Source: Microbulbifer agarilyticus
Lineage (GTDB): Bacteria; Pseudomonadota; Gammaproteobacteria; Pseudomonadales; Cellvibrionaceae
Length of the DNA stretch: 64,000 nt
Assembly (NCBI RefSeq): GCF_020171345.1
Contig: NZ_JAIUZM010000002.1
Location: 682,001-746,000 of the forward strand
Reading direction: 5' to 3'
Shown here: in pieces, positions 1 to 9,061 of the stretch
How the letters are laid out: the number at the start of each line of letters is the position of its first letter
Numbering within the stretch: the stretch's first letter is position 1
Notes under the pieces: model-generated
Told to the model about the DNA's origin: nothing
The model's database searches: none
Seen by the model: only the letters and a program-made list of their open reading frames with translations
Made by a program: the position numbers and the translations under genes

Positions 1-335
1 CCGCTCTTGGAATCATCGTCTACCGATTCGGTAATACCTTGGGAAGCATGATTAAACGTGACCCCGACCCGCACACAATTCTCGCGATAAATCATGTCCG
101 AGAAATTGCTGAATGCGTCGTGGGCACCCTTGAGAGGTGAAATACCGAGTAAGGAGTCCCGCTGCGCGCGGCGAATAGTAATGTCCGGTAGTACCACCGA
201 GGGATCCGTTGGGTCGCTACTGACGGCGTCTTTTGTGCTTGCGTTTGTATGGGGGGGCGAGGCAACCGCTGCAGGGGCCACACAGAGGACGCAAACACAA
301 AGTAAGTTGAGCGCGGGTGCGCGCATGCACTTCAT
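1..335 (-). CDS. Secreted protein of unknown function (C-terminal part lies outside the window)
   Basis: An open frame on the minus strand starts at an ATG at 335 (second in-frame ATG at 326) and runs off the window at base 1, giving at least 111 codons. The N-terminus, MKCMRAPALNLL then a Cys/Val/Leu-rich stretch ending near AAVAS, looks like a Sec signal peptide with a cleavage site around residue 26. The mature part has no domain I recognise; NHASQG near residue 95 faintly recalls the His-x-Ser-x-Gly of outer-membrane phospholipase A, but it falls too early and there are no clear beta-barrel strands before it. It lies 44 bp downstream of the aconitase-X small subunit on the same strand, so it is probably the third gene of that operon. 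Being secreted beside a Tat-signalled enzyme suggests a shared envelope location; function unknown. Confidence 0.6.
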   Translation of the reverse strand, partial: MKCMRAPALNLLCVCVLCVAPAAVASPPHTNASTKDAVSSDPTDPSVVLPDITIRRAQRDSLLGISPLKGAHDAFSNFSDMIYRENCVRVGVTFNHASQGITESVDDDSKS

Positions 336-379
336 TGGCTGCCCTGTATCAGTCGGAACGAGATACATTCAAGATTGGT

Positions 380-829
380 TTAGCCAACCTCAACCGTACC
401 ATCTTCATAGATGGCAATGGGATCTCCTGACTTCACCGACTTAAGGAAATCGTCACCGAGCTTGTCAACGGTGATGATTCTGCGGTCATACCAGATGTCG
501 TTCATAAACAGTCCAGCAGAGGAAACGGAATCAATCGGCCATGCGAATAGCATTGCCTGTGGGCCCACACCAATTTCACTCATACCCATCAGCACGCAGC
601 CGCCAAGAGTTGAGCCGACGGTCTGGGTAGTGCAGATAATGGCTCCCTTAAGGTCTTTCTGATAAAGGTCTTTGTTGGCCGCATCGGTACAGGGTGCCGT
701 TTCTGTCTCACCACCAAACATATTCTTGATGTAGGAATTACTCGTGTTGAATGGCACTGTTGATACGAGCGCTTTCCCTTCCAACTTGCCTGGTAATAGT
801 GCGCGGCCCTGAAACTTCTTCTTTGCCAT
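380..829 (-). CDS. Aconitase X small (swivel) subunit, DUF126 family
   Basis: 149 residues, matching the small swivelling-domain subunit of the aconitase X (AcnX) family (COG1786). The glycine/serine loop VGSTLGGCVLMGMSEIGVG and the following PQAMLF match the conserved region of these subunits, in which a loop serine acts in catalysis. Known AcnX enzymes are dehydratases, such as cis-3-hydroxy-L-proline dehydratase or archaeal phosphomevalonate dehydratase, with an Fe-S cluster held by the large subunit. This gene follows the large-subunit gene by 54 bp on the same strand, as expected for a two-gene form. It has no signal peptide of its own although the large subunit does. Substrate cannot be told from sequence. 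Confidence 0.82.
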   Translation of the reverse strand: MAKKKFQGRALLPGKLEGKALVSTVPFNTSNSYIKNMFGGETETAPCTDAANKDLYQKDLKGAIICTTQTVGSTLGGCVLMGMSEIGVGPQAMLFAWPIDSVSSAGLFMNDIWYDRRIITVDKLGDDFLKSVKSGDPIAIYEDGTVEVG

Positions 830-883
830 GTCATTCTCCAGCGTTATCTATAGGCTTTAACGGGTGTATCGGTGTTGGTTCGA

Positions 884-2455
884 CTAGGCGTTTTTAGGGA
901 TTTCTCCGGTAACGATGATCTCCAGCAGTACGTCGTCTGGAAAATATCGCAATGTCGAATAGTTGCGGGTTTTTGCAGAATTCGTCACGCCGAAGACGCG
1001 CTCGGAGAAACCTTTCATGCCGGCATAGGAAACTGAGCACATGTTGGTAAATTTCATTCCGGCTTGTTTCATACGCCCGACGAGCTCCGGGTGCTCCTCT
1101 ACCAGGTGGTCGCGTACGACGTTGGCGCAAAACAGGTAGACAGGGATGGCAGCTTCTTTCTTGCCATTCTTCTCCAATGCCTTTGTAACATTGGTTCCCC
1201 ATTGAAGGATTTCGTCATAGGTATTGTGCGGGCAGCCAATAAAGCAGTGCGTGGGCGCATGATCTTTTTTTGTCCACTGGTTTTCGAAGGTGTCGCTTAT
1301 GCGCTCCTGTTCTGCGTCGTCGATGACATAGGTCTGATAGCCGTCCAGCAGCAGCTTGCGTTCGTGCTGTTGTGCATCCGGTGTGACGCCTTCCACGTGG
1401 TACAGGCCCACTGCGCCACTGGAGGCGGTGGCACTACCCATTGCCTTCAGTTTGTGCATATTTTCATTGGTGATCTTTCCGCCAAAGTAGCTATCCAGCG
1501 CGGCAATAAACGGCACATCCTCTACACACTTACGGCCGATTGCCGTACCGATCACACCCCAGTCAGGTTCTTTACTTGTTTTTACATCGATCAGCCATTT
1601 GGCCTTGCGCCCCTCATCCGTCATTAATCCAAAGCGGGGCGCCTTGCCGACAATCGCACACAGCAACTCCATGCCGGTAGCATTGCGGTTGGTGCGCAGA
1701 CCAAGTGCGGAGTTTCCGTAGTTCACCGCGGAGGATTCCGCCCAGGCGACATAGGTTCCCGGTTTCGGCGCATTACCGATCTCAGGTACGTAGCAGGCGC
1801 AGCTGCGGTAGTTGAGGTCGGGTGAGCCAAGGCGTACATGTACCCAGTCAACATCCCGCTGCCGGGCATAGCCCTCGTAAATCAGCTGCATATCGGTTGG
1901 GTTGTTGTTGACGTTGTACGCATCGTAGGGGCGGGGGTTAACCGTGTAAGGCGCGTAGGATTTGAGTCCGGCCTTGGCCACTTCATCGAAAATGCCAATC
2001 AGCGAAGCCATGTATTCGGTGCCGAAGTACATGGAGGAGTGGGGGCGCCCGCCCAGCTTTACGAGTTTGTCAGCCCCAAAGGCATTTCCGTGCGCCACCA
2101 AAATCTTCATGAGTTTGGCCATTTCAGGGCCCTTTGACCCTCCGAGCATGTCTTGCTCTTCTTGGGTCAGCGGCATTTGATACGGCTTGCTATCCGTCTT
2201 TTCTGCGGGTCCGCCGGCAACAACACTTTTGCCGGATGGTTTGCTCATATCGGAATAGGTCATTCCATCCGCTTCTTTCGCTGAAATTCCCTGCCGGATG
2301 GTGCCGCTCTTGGCCTGTGCTTTGGGGGCTGCTGGCTTACTGGCTTTTTTAGCTTCGTTCGCCTTGTCGGCTGCTTGTGCCTCCGATTTAGTCGGAAGAA
2401 TGATATTGGTCGCGGGAATGAGTACCGCTGCCTGACAGAAATTTCTTCGTTTCAT
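884..2455 (-). CDS. Aconitase X large (catalytic) subunit with a Tat-like export signal
   Basis: 523 residues from the ATG at 2455; a GTG at 2467 is in frame, but the ATG puts the export signal at the very N-terminus. The start MKRRNFCQAAVLIP has a twin arginine, a hydrophobic stretch and an AQA cleavage-like site near 28, followed by a Lys/Ala/Pro-rich linker (about 29-50). The AcnX catalytic domain (DUF521) begins near 96 with LTQEEQDML. Family signatures follow: YTVNP, CACYVPEIG, VAWAESSAVNYGNSALGLR, TNR, FIGCPH and NSAKTRNY. Cysteines sit where the Fe-S ligands of AcnX are found. Tat export would suit a cofactor-bearing enzyme. Known AcnX proteins lack export signals, so a periplasmic role is unusual. 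Divergent from the LtrA gene. Confidence 0.8.
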   Translation of the reverse strand: MKRRNFCQAAVLIPATNIILPTKSEAQAADKANEAKKASKPAAPKAQAKSGTIRQGISAKEADGMTYSDMSKPSGKSVVAGGPAEKTDSKPYQMPLTQEEQDMLGGSKGPEMAKLMKILVAHGNAFGADKLVKLGGRPHSSMYFGTEYMASLIGIFDEVAKAGLKSYAPYTVNPRPYDAYNVNNNPTDMQLIYEGYARQRDVDWVHVRLGSPDLNYRSCACYVPEIGNAPKPGTYVAWAESSAVNYGNSALGLRTNRNATGMELLCAIVGKAPRFGLMTDEGRKAKWLIDVKTSKEPDWGVIGTAIGRKCVEDVPFIAALDSYFGGKITNENMHKLKAMGSATASSGAVGLYHVEGVTPDAQQHERKLLLDGYQTYVIDDAEQERISDTFENQWTKKDHAPTHCFIGCPHNTYDEILQWGTNVTKALEKNGKKEAAIPVYLFCANVVRDHLVEEHPELVGRMKQAGMKFTNMCSVSYAGMKGFSERVFGVTNSAKTRNYSTLRYFPDDVLLEIIVTGEIPKNA

Positions 2456-2726
2456 CGAATGGGCCACTTGCTCGGTTGTACATCAGTTGGGAGAACTTCG
2501 TGCAATCCCTGAATCGAGATTGAGCCTTGCTGCATGGCGCTCAGCTCTTGTGGAGGTCGATTGCTGGGACATGTGTATGAGAATAGATAGAAAAATGACT
2601 GGATTACTTAATGGGGGTAAGCGACCGCCAAAATTTCAGACAGTTCTCTATTGGAACTAAAGTTTCTTGAATACACGATGGTGATTCAGCCCGGCTGGCC
2701 GAATCTTTCGATGCAGGTTCAATAAC
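2456..2726. other. Divergent intergenic region, aconitase X / LtrA
   Basis: This stretch must hold the promoters for the minus-strand AcnX operon and the plus-strand LtrA gene. On the minus strand a purine-rich AAGTGG lies about 11 bases before the AcnX ATG. I could not pick convincing -35/-10 pairs. Confidence 0.4.
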
Positions 2727-3896
2727 GTGACGGAATCTCGTTCGCCACAATACCTAAGACCATTGCTGCCACGGGATAAAGCCGAAGCACATAGGGCCGC
2801 GACACAGTTAGAACTACTGTTTGACCTGGTATTTGTCATCGCTATTTCTGCTGCAGCGCATGGGCTAGGGCATGCGATTGCGGACGGGCACTGGCAGGAA
2901 GGTGTTATCAAGTTCCTGCTGGTGTTCTGGTGTGTGTGGTGGCCATGGAACCTGTTTACCTGGTTCGCATCGAGTTTTGACAACGACGATGTCGGGTATC
3001 GAATTACGGTGATGGTGCTGATGCTGGGAGCATTGTTTATCGCTGCCAGTGCTCCAGGATTCTTTGAAGATCGTTACCTGCGCTATATGTTTAGCGGTTA
3101 CATGATCATGCGCCTGGCATTTGCTTCTCTATGGCTGAGGGTCGCCTGGGCGAAGCATGAATATCGAAACACCGCACTAATTTACGCGGGTGGTCAGGTA
3201 CTGATGCAGGCCTATTGGGCGTGGCTGGTCTTTATTGTCCCGCGTGACCACGACCACTTCACGTTGCTCTTTGTCGTCGGCATTGCCTTAGAAATGCTGA
3301 TTCCGTTTCTGGGAGAGAAGGCCGGCACCACTCAGTGGCACCGACACCATATCGTCGAGCGGTTCGGGCTGCTGAATATAATCGTATTGGGTGAAGTGCT
3401 GCTCGGCAGTAAAGAGGCTCTTTCTGAAGCGATTCATTCCGGTTTTTGGGGGGATTATTTACTGGTGTTTACCTGCGGCGCCGTGCTCGCGTTTTGCATG
3501 TGGTGGCTCTATTTCTCTGTGGATGGCCACCTGGCCTCCGAGAAACTTGAACGTGTCTTCGTATGGGCTTACGGCCACTTCCTTATTTTTTCCGGTGGTG
3601 CTGCGGTGGGTGCGGGGCTATTGGTGGCGGTGGAACGGCTTCACGGGGGACACGGGCTATCGCAAGTGGCAACGCTCACTACGTCGCTCGCAGTATCCAT
3701 CTACGTCCTGGGATTGTGGTTGGTGCGAGACCAGTTCGCAACGAAGGATAGTCGGTGCTGGATTATGTTACTCGCAGTGCCGTTCCTTCTTGCCTGCGGC
3801 TGGCTACCGTATGGGATCGTCTGGTTAACTCTGGTATTGGTGGTGTGTCTGGTGCTGCGTTTGCGAGCCCACCCGGAGCAGGCGGCAGCAGCGTGA
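2727..3896 (+). CDS. LtrA-family membrane protein (low-temperature requirement protein A)
   Basis: 389 residues starting at a GTG; no in-frame ATG lies upstream. The N-terminus contains TQLELLFDLVFVIAIS, the hallmark of the LtrA family (PF06772), followed by roughly ten hydrophobic membrane segments. Internal motifs HHIVERFGLLNIIVLGE and FSVDGHLAS are also typical. LtrA proteins are inner-membrane proteins named from a Listeria cold-growth mutant; their biochemical function is not established. The gene stands alone: AcnX is divergent upstream and a Rho-independent terminator follows 70 bp downstream. Confidence 0.85.
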   Translation: MTESRSPQYLRPLLPRDKAEAHRAATQLELLFDLVFVIAISAAAHGLGHAIADGHWQEGVIKFLLVFWCVWWPWNLFTWFASSFDNDDVGYRITVMVLMLGALFIAASAPGFFEDRYLRYMFSGYMIMRLAFASLWLRVAWAKHEYRNTALIYAGGQVLMQAYWAWLVFIVPRDHDHFTLLFVVGIALEMLIPFLGEKAGTTQWHRHHIVERFGLLNIIVLGEVLLGSKEALSEAIHSGFWGDYLLVFTCGAVLAFCMWWLYFSVDGHLASEKLERVFVWAYGHFLIFSGGAAVGAGLLVAVERLHGGHGLSQVATLTTSLAVSIYVLGLWLVRDQFATKDSRCWIMLLAVPFLLACGWLPYGIVWLTLVLVVCLVLRLRAHPEQAAAA

Positions 3897-3966
3897 TTCC
3901 TTGTGCATGAACTGTATATGGCTTTACGAATTCTCGTGTGCACTCGAGAAGTCGAATTGCAGGCAC

Positions 3967-3996
3967 AAAAAAGCCCGGCACAAGGCCGGGCTTTTT
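3967..3996. terminator. Bidirectional Rho-independent terminator
   Basis: Five A residues, then GCCCGGC, a five-base loop ACAAG, GCCGGGC and five T residues. It is symmetrical, so it can end LtrA transcription on the plus strand and tRNA-Ser transcription on the minus strand. Confidence 0.85.
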
Positions 3997-4000
3997 AATA

Positions 4001-4088
4001 TGGCGGTGGGATAGGGATTCGAACCCTAGGAGCTGTTACACTCAACGGTTTTCAAGACCGCCGCTTTCGACCACTCAGCCATCCCACC
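4001..4088 (-). tRNA. tRNA-Ser (anticodon TGA)
   Basis: Reading the minus strand from 4088, the acceptor arm GGTGGGA pairs with TCCCACC, followed by discriminator G and an encoded CCA ending at 4001. The D region has GGCTGAGTGG, the anticodon loop CTTGAAA gives anticodon TGA, and the T arm contains GGGTTCGAATCCC. The long variable arm between anticodon and T arm gives 88 nt and is diagnostic of a class II serine tRNA. It reads UCA and by wobble other UCN codons. It lies downstream of rne on the same strand and ends just before a strong terminator. Confidence 0.95.
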
Positions 4089-4159
4089 AATTTGTCCGGC
4101 GCATTATACCGAGCTGTCTTGCAGGTACAAGTGCGATCCGAATTTTTTTAGTAACTTCA

Positions 4160-4192
4160 AAGAGTTAGCTGCAATTTTGAACAGCTAACTCT
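4160..4192 (-). terminator. Stem-loop downstream of rne
   Basis: An 11-bp perfect stem, AGAGTTAGCTG paired with CAGCTAACTCT around a short A/T-rich loop, lies just beyond the rne stop codon. On the minus strand no T run follows directly, so it may be a weak terminator or a 3'-end stabiliser rather than a classic Rho-independent site. Confidence 0.5.
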
Positions 4193-4210
4193 CTGTTGTT
4201 ACTTTAGCAC

Positions 4211-7200
4211 TTAGCCTTCGGCTACCTCGTTATTGCGTTGAACACGCGGATCATTTGCCGGCCGCGCAAGTGCGCGAGGGCTGTGATCGATGTTCGCGGG
4301 TTGCGCGGTATCCAGTGGGCGCAGTTCGCCAATTTCCAGTTGCTTGGTAACGACCTGAATATCAACCAGCGGTTTCGGGTTAACACGCGGGTCGTTGCTC
4401 GCACGGGTAGGCTTGCCGCTTGTGGTGGCGCTAGGGGCTTCCTGTACTGGCGCTTCTTGCACTGGCTCTTCCTGAACTGGTGCTTCCTGAACTGGTGCTT
4501 CCTGAACTGGTGCTTCCTGAACTGGCGCTTCCGTTACGGTGGCCGCAACTTCTTCGTCAGCTACCGGAGCGGCTTCCTGAGCTTCTACCGGGGCCTCAGC
4601 GGCTTGTGGTTTGCTCTCGCTTGGTTGCTCGGCTGGGGCAGTTTCCTGTACTTCAGCCTTGGCAGTTTCAACCTCAACTGGCGCTTGCTCGACGGGAGAC
4701 TCGGGTACTTCAGCTACTGCTTCTACCGCTGGTTGCTCGGCCTTGGGGGCCACAACTTCAGGTGCTGCGGGGGCTTCCTGTTTAGGCGCTGGCGCAATAG
4801 CTTCCGGTTCGGCCTTGGGCGCTGCTACTTCCGCTGCAGGCGATTCTGGCTGCTGTTCCTGTTCGGCACGCGGCGGGCGAGGCTTGCGCTGACGACGCGG
4901 CTTATCAGAGCGCGCGCCACGGCTTTCAGACTTCGCTTCAGCGCTGCTATCTACCTGTGCAGGTTGTTCAGGCTTGGCTGCTTCTGTCTCGCCTTGCTTG
5001 GATTCTGCAGCTTCTGGTGCGGCTGCGGCGTCAGCAAGCGGTTGAGCCTGATCACCACCACGGCGACCGCGACGGCGGGGTTGCGGGCGACCGCGTACGT
5101 TGCTGGGGCGACGTGACGGACGCTGCTGCTCTTCACCAGATTCGCTGCTTTCTGTCACTTCCAGGTTATTTACTTCGGCTTCCGCAACCGCAGTCTGCTG
5201 CTCGTTGCGGCGATCACCACCGCGACGACGGCGACTGCGACGCTGGCCGCCTTCACGACCTTCGCCACCGCGCGCGTTCTCGCGGCCTTGTTCACGCTTG
5301 CTGTCGCGCGCGCTTTCAACCGCATCGCTGTCTTCGCGGCGTTTGTCACCACGCTTGTTGCGTCCGTCTTCTCGACGCTCTTCGCTGTGCTGCTCGTCGC
5401 GACCTCTGCCGCGATTTCCGCGGCCACGTCCACGGCCACCGCGCTGGCTGCGATTACGCTGCTGATAGTTTTTGCCGCGGCCTTTACCTTTCTTGTGCTT
5501 CTTGCGGCTGTCTTCGTCCTCACCGCCAAACAGGCCGGCGATCGCGCTGATCAGACGGCTGAACAATCCTGGCTTCGCTTCGGCTTTCGCTTTGGTTTTC
5601 GCTTTGGCCTTAGGCTTTGCGGGCGGCGTTGGGGCCGGAGCAGTGTGGGCAATCTGCTGCACCGCTGGCTGCGCTACCGGACGTGCCGGTTCTTCGTCCG
5701 CCTTGTCGAGGGATTCCTCGATGCTGCCGGAGATCTTGTAGGAGGTTTCCAGGGTGGTGGAGTCGTCGTCGCGCAAACGCTGCACTTCGAAGTGTGGGGT
5801 TTCCAGATCGGCATTCGGCACCACAACAACACGGGTGTTGTTGCGAGATTCGATATCGGAAATTGCTCCACGCTTTTCATTCAGCAGGTAGGTTGCCACA
5901 TTAACCGGCGCAATCGCGCGAATCTCGGCGCTACGTTCTTTTTTGGCTTCCTCTTCTACCAGTCGCAGGATGGACAGGGCGAGTGACTTGGTGCCGCGAA
6001 TGGTGCCGGTACCGCTACAGCGCGGGCACACACGGAAGGTGGTTTCACCCAAGGATGGGCGCAGGCGCTGGCGAGACATTTCAAGCAGGCCGAAGCGAGA
6101 GATGCGGCCGACCTGTACCCGGGCACGGTCCATGCCCAGCGCTTTTTCCATGCGTTTTTCAACTTCGCGCTGGCTCGACTTGCTCTGCATGTCGATAAAG
6201 TCGATCACCACCAGGCCGCCCATGTCACGCAGTCGCAACTGGCGAGCGATTTCGTCCGCGGCTTCCAGATTGATGGTGCGTGCAGTTTCCTCAATGTCGC
6301 CGCCTTTGGTGGCGCGGGAGGAGTTGATGTCGATAGAGATCAGCGCCTCGGTCACATCGATTACGATGGAGCCGCCAGATGGCAGTTTCACTTCGCGTTC
6401 GAAGGCGGTCTCGATCTGGCTTTCGATCTGGTAGCGATTAAACAGTGGAATGCTGTCATCGTAGAACTTCACCTTGTTGGCGTAGTTCGGCATGACCTGA
6501 CGGGCAAATTCGGCCGCCAGCTGGTAAGCGCCGTTTTCATCAACGATCACTTCGCCGATGTCGTCGCGCATGTAGTCGCGAATCGCGCGGATGATGACGT
6601 TGCTTTCCTGGAACAGGAAGTGGGGCGCCTTGGACTCATCCGCTTCCTTCTTGATGGCGGTCCACAGTTGCAGGAGATAGTTGAGGTCCCACTGCAGCTC
6701 TTCGCCACTGCGGCCAACACCAGCGGTACGGACGATGATACCCATGCCGGAAGGTACTTCCACGCTGGACAGGGCATCGCGCAGATCGCTGCGCTCCTCG
6801 CCTTCGATACGGCGAGAAATACCGCCGGCGCGAGGGTTGTTTGGCATCAGAACCAGATAGCGACCGGCCAGGCTGATAAAGGTAGTCAGGGCGGCACCTT
6901 TGTTGCCGCGCTCTTCTTTATCGACCTGAACGATAACTTCCATGCCCTCTTTGACCACATCCTTGATCTTGATGCGGCCCTCAATGTCTTTGGGCTGTTT
7001 GATGAAGTATTCGCGGGAAATTTCTTTCAGGGGCAGGAAGCCGTGGCGCTCAGCACCATAGTCCACAAATGCGGCTTCGAGGGAGGGCTCTACTCGGGTA
7101 ATTTTACCCTTGTAGATATTGGCTTTTTTCTGTTCGCGAGTGCGATTTTCGATATCCAGGTCGTACAGCCATTGGCCATCAACCAGGGCAACGCGCAGCT

Positions 7201-7237
7201 CTTCCGGCTGGGTCGCGTTAATCAGCATTCTCTTCAT
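4211..7237 (-). CDS. rne: Ribonuclease E
   Basis: 1008 residues. The start is set at the ATG at 7237 because [20 protein letters not shown] matches the known RNase E N-terminus; AAGGAAAA upstream can act as ribosome site. Residues 1-500 hold the S1, 5'-sensor and DNase-I-like catalytic domains, including [31 protein letters not shown] and the Zn-link CPRCSGTG. The remainder is the disordered degradosome scaffold: arginine/glycine-rich RNA-binding stretches (about 595-740), an acidic Pro/Ala/Glu-rich region with six tandem PVQEA units, and two NDPR motifs near the C-terminus. RNase E is the membrane-attached endonuclease that starts mRNA decay and processes rRNA and tRNA. The gene has a long leader, which in E. 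coli is used for feedback control. Confidence 0.97.
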   Translation of the reverse strand: MKRMLINATQPEELRVALVDGQWLYDLDIENRTREQKKANIYKGKITRVEPSLEAAFVDYGAERHGFLPLKEISREYFIKQPKDIEGRIKIKDVVKEGMEVIVQVDKEERGNKGAALTTFISLAGRYLVLMPNNPRAGGISRRIEGEERSDLRDALSSVEVPSGMGIIVRTAGVGRSGEELQWDLNYLLQLWTAIKKEADESKAPHFLFQESNVIIRAIRDYMRDDIGEVIVDENGAYQLAAEFARQVMPNYANKVKFYDDSIPLFNRYQIESQIETAFEREVKLPSGGSIVIDVTEALISIDINSSRATKGGDIEETARTINLEAADEIARQLRLRDMGGLVVIDFIDMQSKSSQREVEKRMEKALGMDRARVQVGRISRFGLLEMSRQRLRPSLGETTFRVCPRCSGTGTIRGTKSLALSILRLVEEEAKKERSAEIRAIAPVNVATYLLNEKRGAISDIESRNNTRVVVVPNADLETPHFEVQRLRDDDSTTLETSYKISGSIEESLDKADEEPARPVAQPAVQQIAHTAPAPTPPAKPKAKAKTKAKAEAKPGLFSRLISAIAGLFGGEDEDSRKKHKKGKGRGKNYQQRNRSQRGGRGRGRGNRGRGRDEQHSEERREDGRNKRGDKRREDSDAVESARDSKREQGRENARGGEGREGGQRRSRRRRGGDRRNEQQTAVAEAEVNNLEVTESSESGEEQQRPSRRPSNVRGRPQPRRRGRRGGDQAQPLADAAAAPEAAESKQGETEAAKPEQPAQVDSSAEAKSESRGARSDKPRRQRKPRPPRAEQEQQPESPAAEVAAPKAEPEAIAPAPKQEAPAAPEVVAPKAEQPAVEAVAEVPESPVEQAPVEVETAKAEVQETAPAEQPSESKPQAAEAPVEAQEAAPVADEEVAATVTEAPVQEAPVQEAPVQEAPVQEEPVQEAPVQEAPSATTSGKPTRASNDPRVNPKPLVDIQVVTKQLEIGELRPLDTAQPANIDHSPRALARPANDPRVQRNNEVAEG
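4438..4527 (-). repeat. Six tandem 15-bp repeats inside rne
   Basis: On the plus strand six units close to CTTCCTGAACTGGTG run without gaps, the inner ones identical and the edge ones diverged. They encode repeated PVQEA pentapeptides in the RNase E scaffold. The high identity of the central copies suggests recent slippage or unequal exchange, so copy number may vary between strains. Confidence 0.9.
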
Positions 7238-8037
7238 GCGTTGGTATTTTCCTTGCGTTACGCAAAGGTAAAACACCACTGAAGCTCGCAGGCGTTGGTG
7301 GTTTGGCTGTATTTGCCCGGCGCCGGGTAGGGCGGGGGTACACAGCTTTCGTGTATGTGGCTAAGTCCGCGTGCCATCGTTGTGGTCACGGCGGTCGGCC
7401 TACATACCGATTTAACTCAGAATACCCCTTCGTGTTCGGGCGTATCCAGATCCTGCCAGTCCGGGCCCGGTGTGTTTCTTTGGGCGGTTCCTGGCTGCCA
7501 GCCATATGGGGCTGGCATGGGTTACATGCTTTTCCGCTCTGGGGCCGGCTCGTGGCTGGGCCCTGTGTCTCTAATTGTTGCCGGCGGTGCAGGGACGGCT
7601 TTCCATCTCAGGCACGGGCCGGGGGCCAGTTCGGTCGCTGGCGCGCATTCTCAGAGCGATATGTAACGAGTTGAGTTTGTTCCAAGCGCTGCGGGCGTCA
7701 GCCCGTCTTACCTTCGCAAAAATCCCGTTTCTTCGGGTTGGTGTCGGCGAGAACTTCGGAAGTGACAGCTCATCACTGCCTGTGTACTTCCTTGGCACCA
7801 TCTTTCGACGCGCTCTCGAAGGGTCTCACCGACAAAGTTTTGTTGATAACGCGGTTTTCCGCGCACCGGCCTGATTGGCGGTATTTTCTCGAGAACGGCA
7901 CCTGGGTTTTTATATAGCAGAAAAACCGTGCACCGCCGAAAACCAGCCCAACTTAGGCGGGCCGAATATAACACGCCCCATCTTGAGCATCAATTGTGTG
8001 CTTCAAATGGTTAGTGCATGCCGTTATCATGCGCCCC
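7238..8037. other. Long divergent region between rne and rluC; rne leader
   Basis: About 800 bp with no convincing coding frame. A candidate minus-strand promoter lies at 7965-7993, so most of this DNA would be transcribed as the rne 5' untranslated region of roughly 720 nt. A small hairpin CGCGG-TTTT-CCGCG is at 7850-7863. In E. coli the rne leader (about 360 nt) is a target of autoregulation; here its greater length and the lack of ORFs suggest the same kind of role, though I cannot identify a conserved hp2-type element. Confidence 0.6.
7965..7993 (-). promoter_or_regulatory. Candidate rne promoter (extended -10)
   Basis: On the minus strand TTGATG (7993-7988) is followed after exactly 17 bases by TATATT (7970-7965), preceded by TGT to form an extended -10. 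The match is 4/6 and 5/6 to the sigma-70 consensus. Transcription would start near 7958. Confidence 0.55.
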
Positions 8038-9045
8038 ATGCGAAGTACCCCTCCAAACAAGGCTGCTCAGGCCAAAGAATCTCGTTCTGACGCCAATTCC
8101 CCCAAGGGGGGCGTTGGCGTGCAGTTTATTACCGTTCCGGAAGAGCTGGCAGGCCAGCGCGTGGACAACTTCTTGCAGGCGCGCCTTAAGGGTGTGCCGC
8201 GCTCCCGCATCTATCGCATCCTGCGTAAGGGTGAGGTACGGGTAAATAAAGGAAGGGTGAAAGCGGAGTACCGTTTGCAGGCGGGGGATGTGGTCCGTGT
8301 GCCCCCGATCCGTGTATCCGAAGAGGCGCCAACCGCAGTCGCGGGAGATCAGCTGCGGCGTACACTTGAGGCGGCCATTCTTTACGATAAGGGTGGTCTG
8401 CTGGTGGTGAACAAGCCTGCGGGACTTGCGGTTCACGGGGGGAGCGGGGTGCGTCTCGGGCTGATTGAGGCGCTGCGCCAGATGTATCCCGAAAGCCCGT
8501 TTATGGAGCTGGTGCATCGGCTCGATCGCGATACCAGTGGTGCCATTCTCGTTGCGCGGAAACGGTCCGTTCTGCTGCATGTGCAGGGCGAATTGCGTGC
8601 CGGGAAAATGGATAAGTCCTATCTGGCGCTCGGTGTGGGTAAATGGCCGCGCGCGCAAAAGCTGGTAGAGGCCCCGCTGCGTAAAAACACACTGAAGAGT
8701 GGCGAGCGCATGGTTGTCGTGGATGGCGAGGGCAAGCCGTCGACGACGCGGTTTCAGGTGGAGGAGCGACTCAACGGCGCCACTTTGTTGCGCGCGGAGC
8801 CGGTGACTGGGCGTACCCACCAGATTCGAGTACACGCACAGTTTGTCGGCTGCCCATTGGCGGGGGATGTCAAATATACGCCCGGCGAAGCTAACGCGCA
8901 TTTTCGGCAGTTGGGCCTCAAGCGCCTCTTCTTGCACTCTGCCCGGGTGGGCTGCAGCTTGCCTGACGGTACTCGTGTGAGTGTTGAGGCGCCTCTGCCT
9001 GGAGAGCTGGCTGGGCTTGTGGGTAAGTTGCGTAAGAGTTTTTGA
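8038..9045 (+). CDS. rluC: 23S rRNA pseudouridine synthase RluC
   Basis: 335 residues from the ATG at 8038. An S4 RNA-binding domain (about 40-95, including GQRVDNFLQARLKGVPRSR and RILRKGEVRVNKGR) precedes the RsuA/RluA catalytic domain, with catalytic Asp in HRLDRDTSG and the later EPVTGRTHQIRVHAQ. RluC makes pseudouridine at 955, 2504 and 2580 of 23S rRNA in E. coli. The start is uncertain: ATGs at 8029 and 8038 lack a clear ribosome site, while a GTG at 8119 has AAGGGGGG seven bases upstream and would give a protein starting directly at the S4 domain. Divergent from rne, as in many gammaproteobacteria. Confidence 0.93.
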   Translation: MRSTPPNKAAQAKESRSDANSPKGGVGVQFITVPEELAGQRVDNFLQARLKGVPRSRIYRILRKGEVRVNKGRVKAEYRLQAGDVVRVPPIRVSEEAPTAVAGDQLRRTLEAAILYDKGGLLVVNKPAGLAVHGGSGVRLGLIEALRQMYPESPFMELVHRLDRDTSGAILVARKRSVLLHVQGELRAGKMDKSYLALGVGKWPRAQKLVEAPLRKNTLKSGERMVVVDGEGKPSTTRFQVEERLNGATLLRAEPVTGRTHQIRVHAQFVGCPLAGDVKYTPGEANAHFRQLGLKRLFLHSARVGCSLPDGTRVSVEAPLPGELAGLVGKLRKSF

Positions 9046-9061
9046 TAGGGGTCGGTTGCCG

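Noticed and set aside
1..335. Outer-membrane phospholipase A identity for the secreted protein, from NHASQG
   Set aside because: The motif is too near the N-terminus and no barrel strands precede it.
94..444. A plus-strand open frame of 116 codons at the left edge
   Set aside because: It overlaps the minus-strand secreted protein and the end of the AcnX small subunit, which have signal-peptide and family support.
4438..4527. The regular 15-bp repeats as a CRISPR array
   Set aside because: Units are adjacent without spacers and encode an in-frame pentapeptide repeat.
4238..5986. Plus-strand open frames antisense to the rne scaffold region, rich in Leu, Phe, Arg and Cys
   Set aside because: Antisense of the repetitive Pro/Ala/Glu and Arg/Gly coding DNA; low-complexity and not protein-like.
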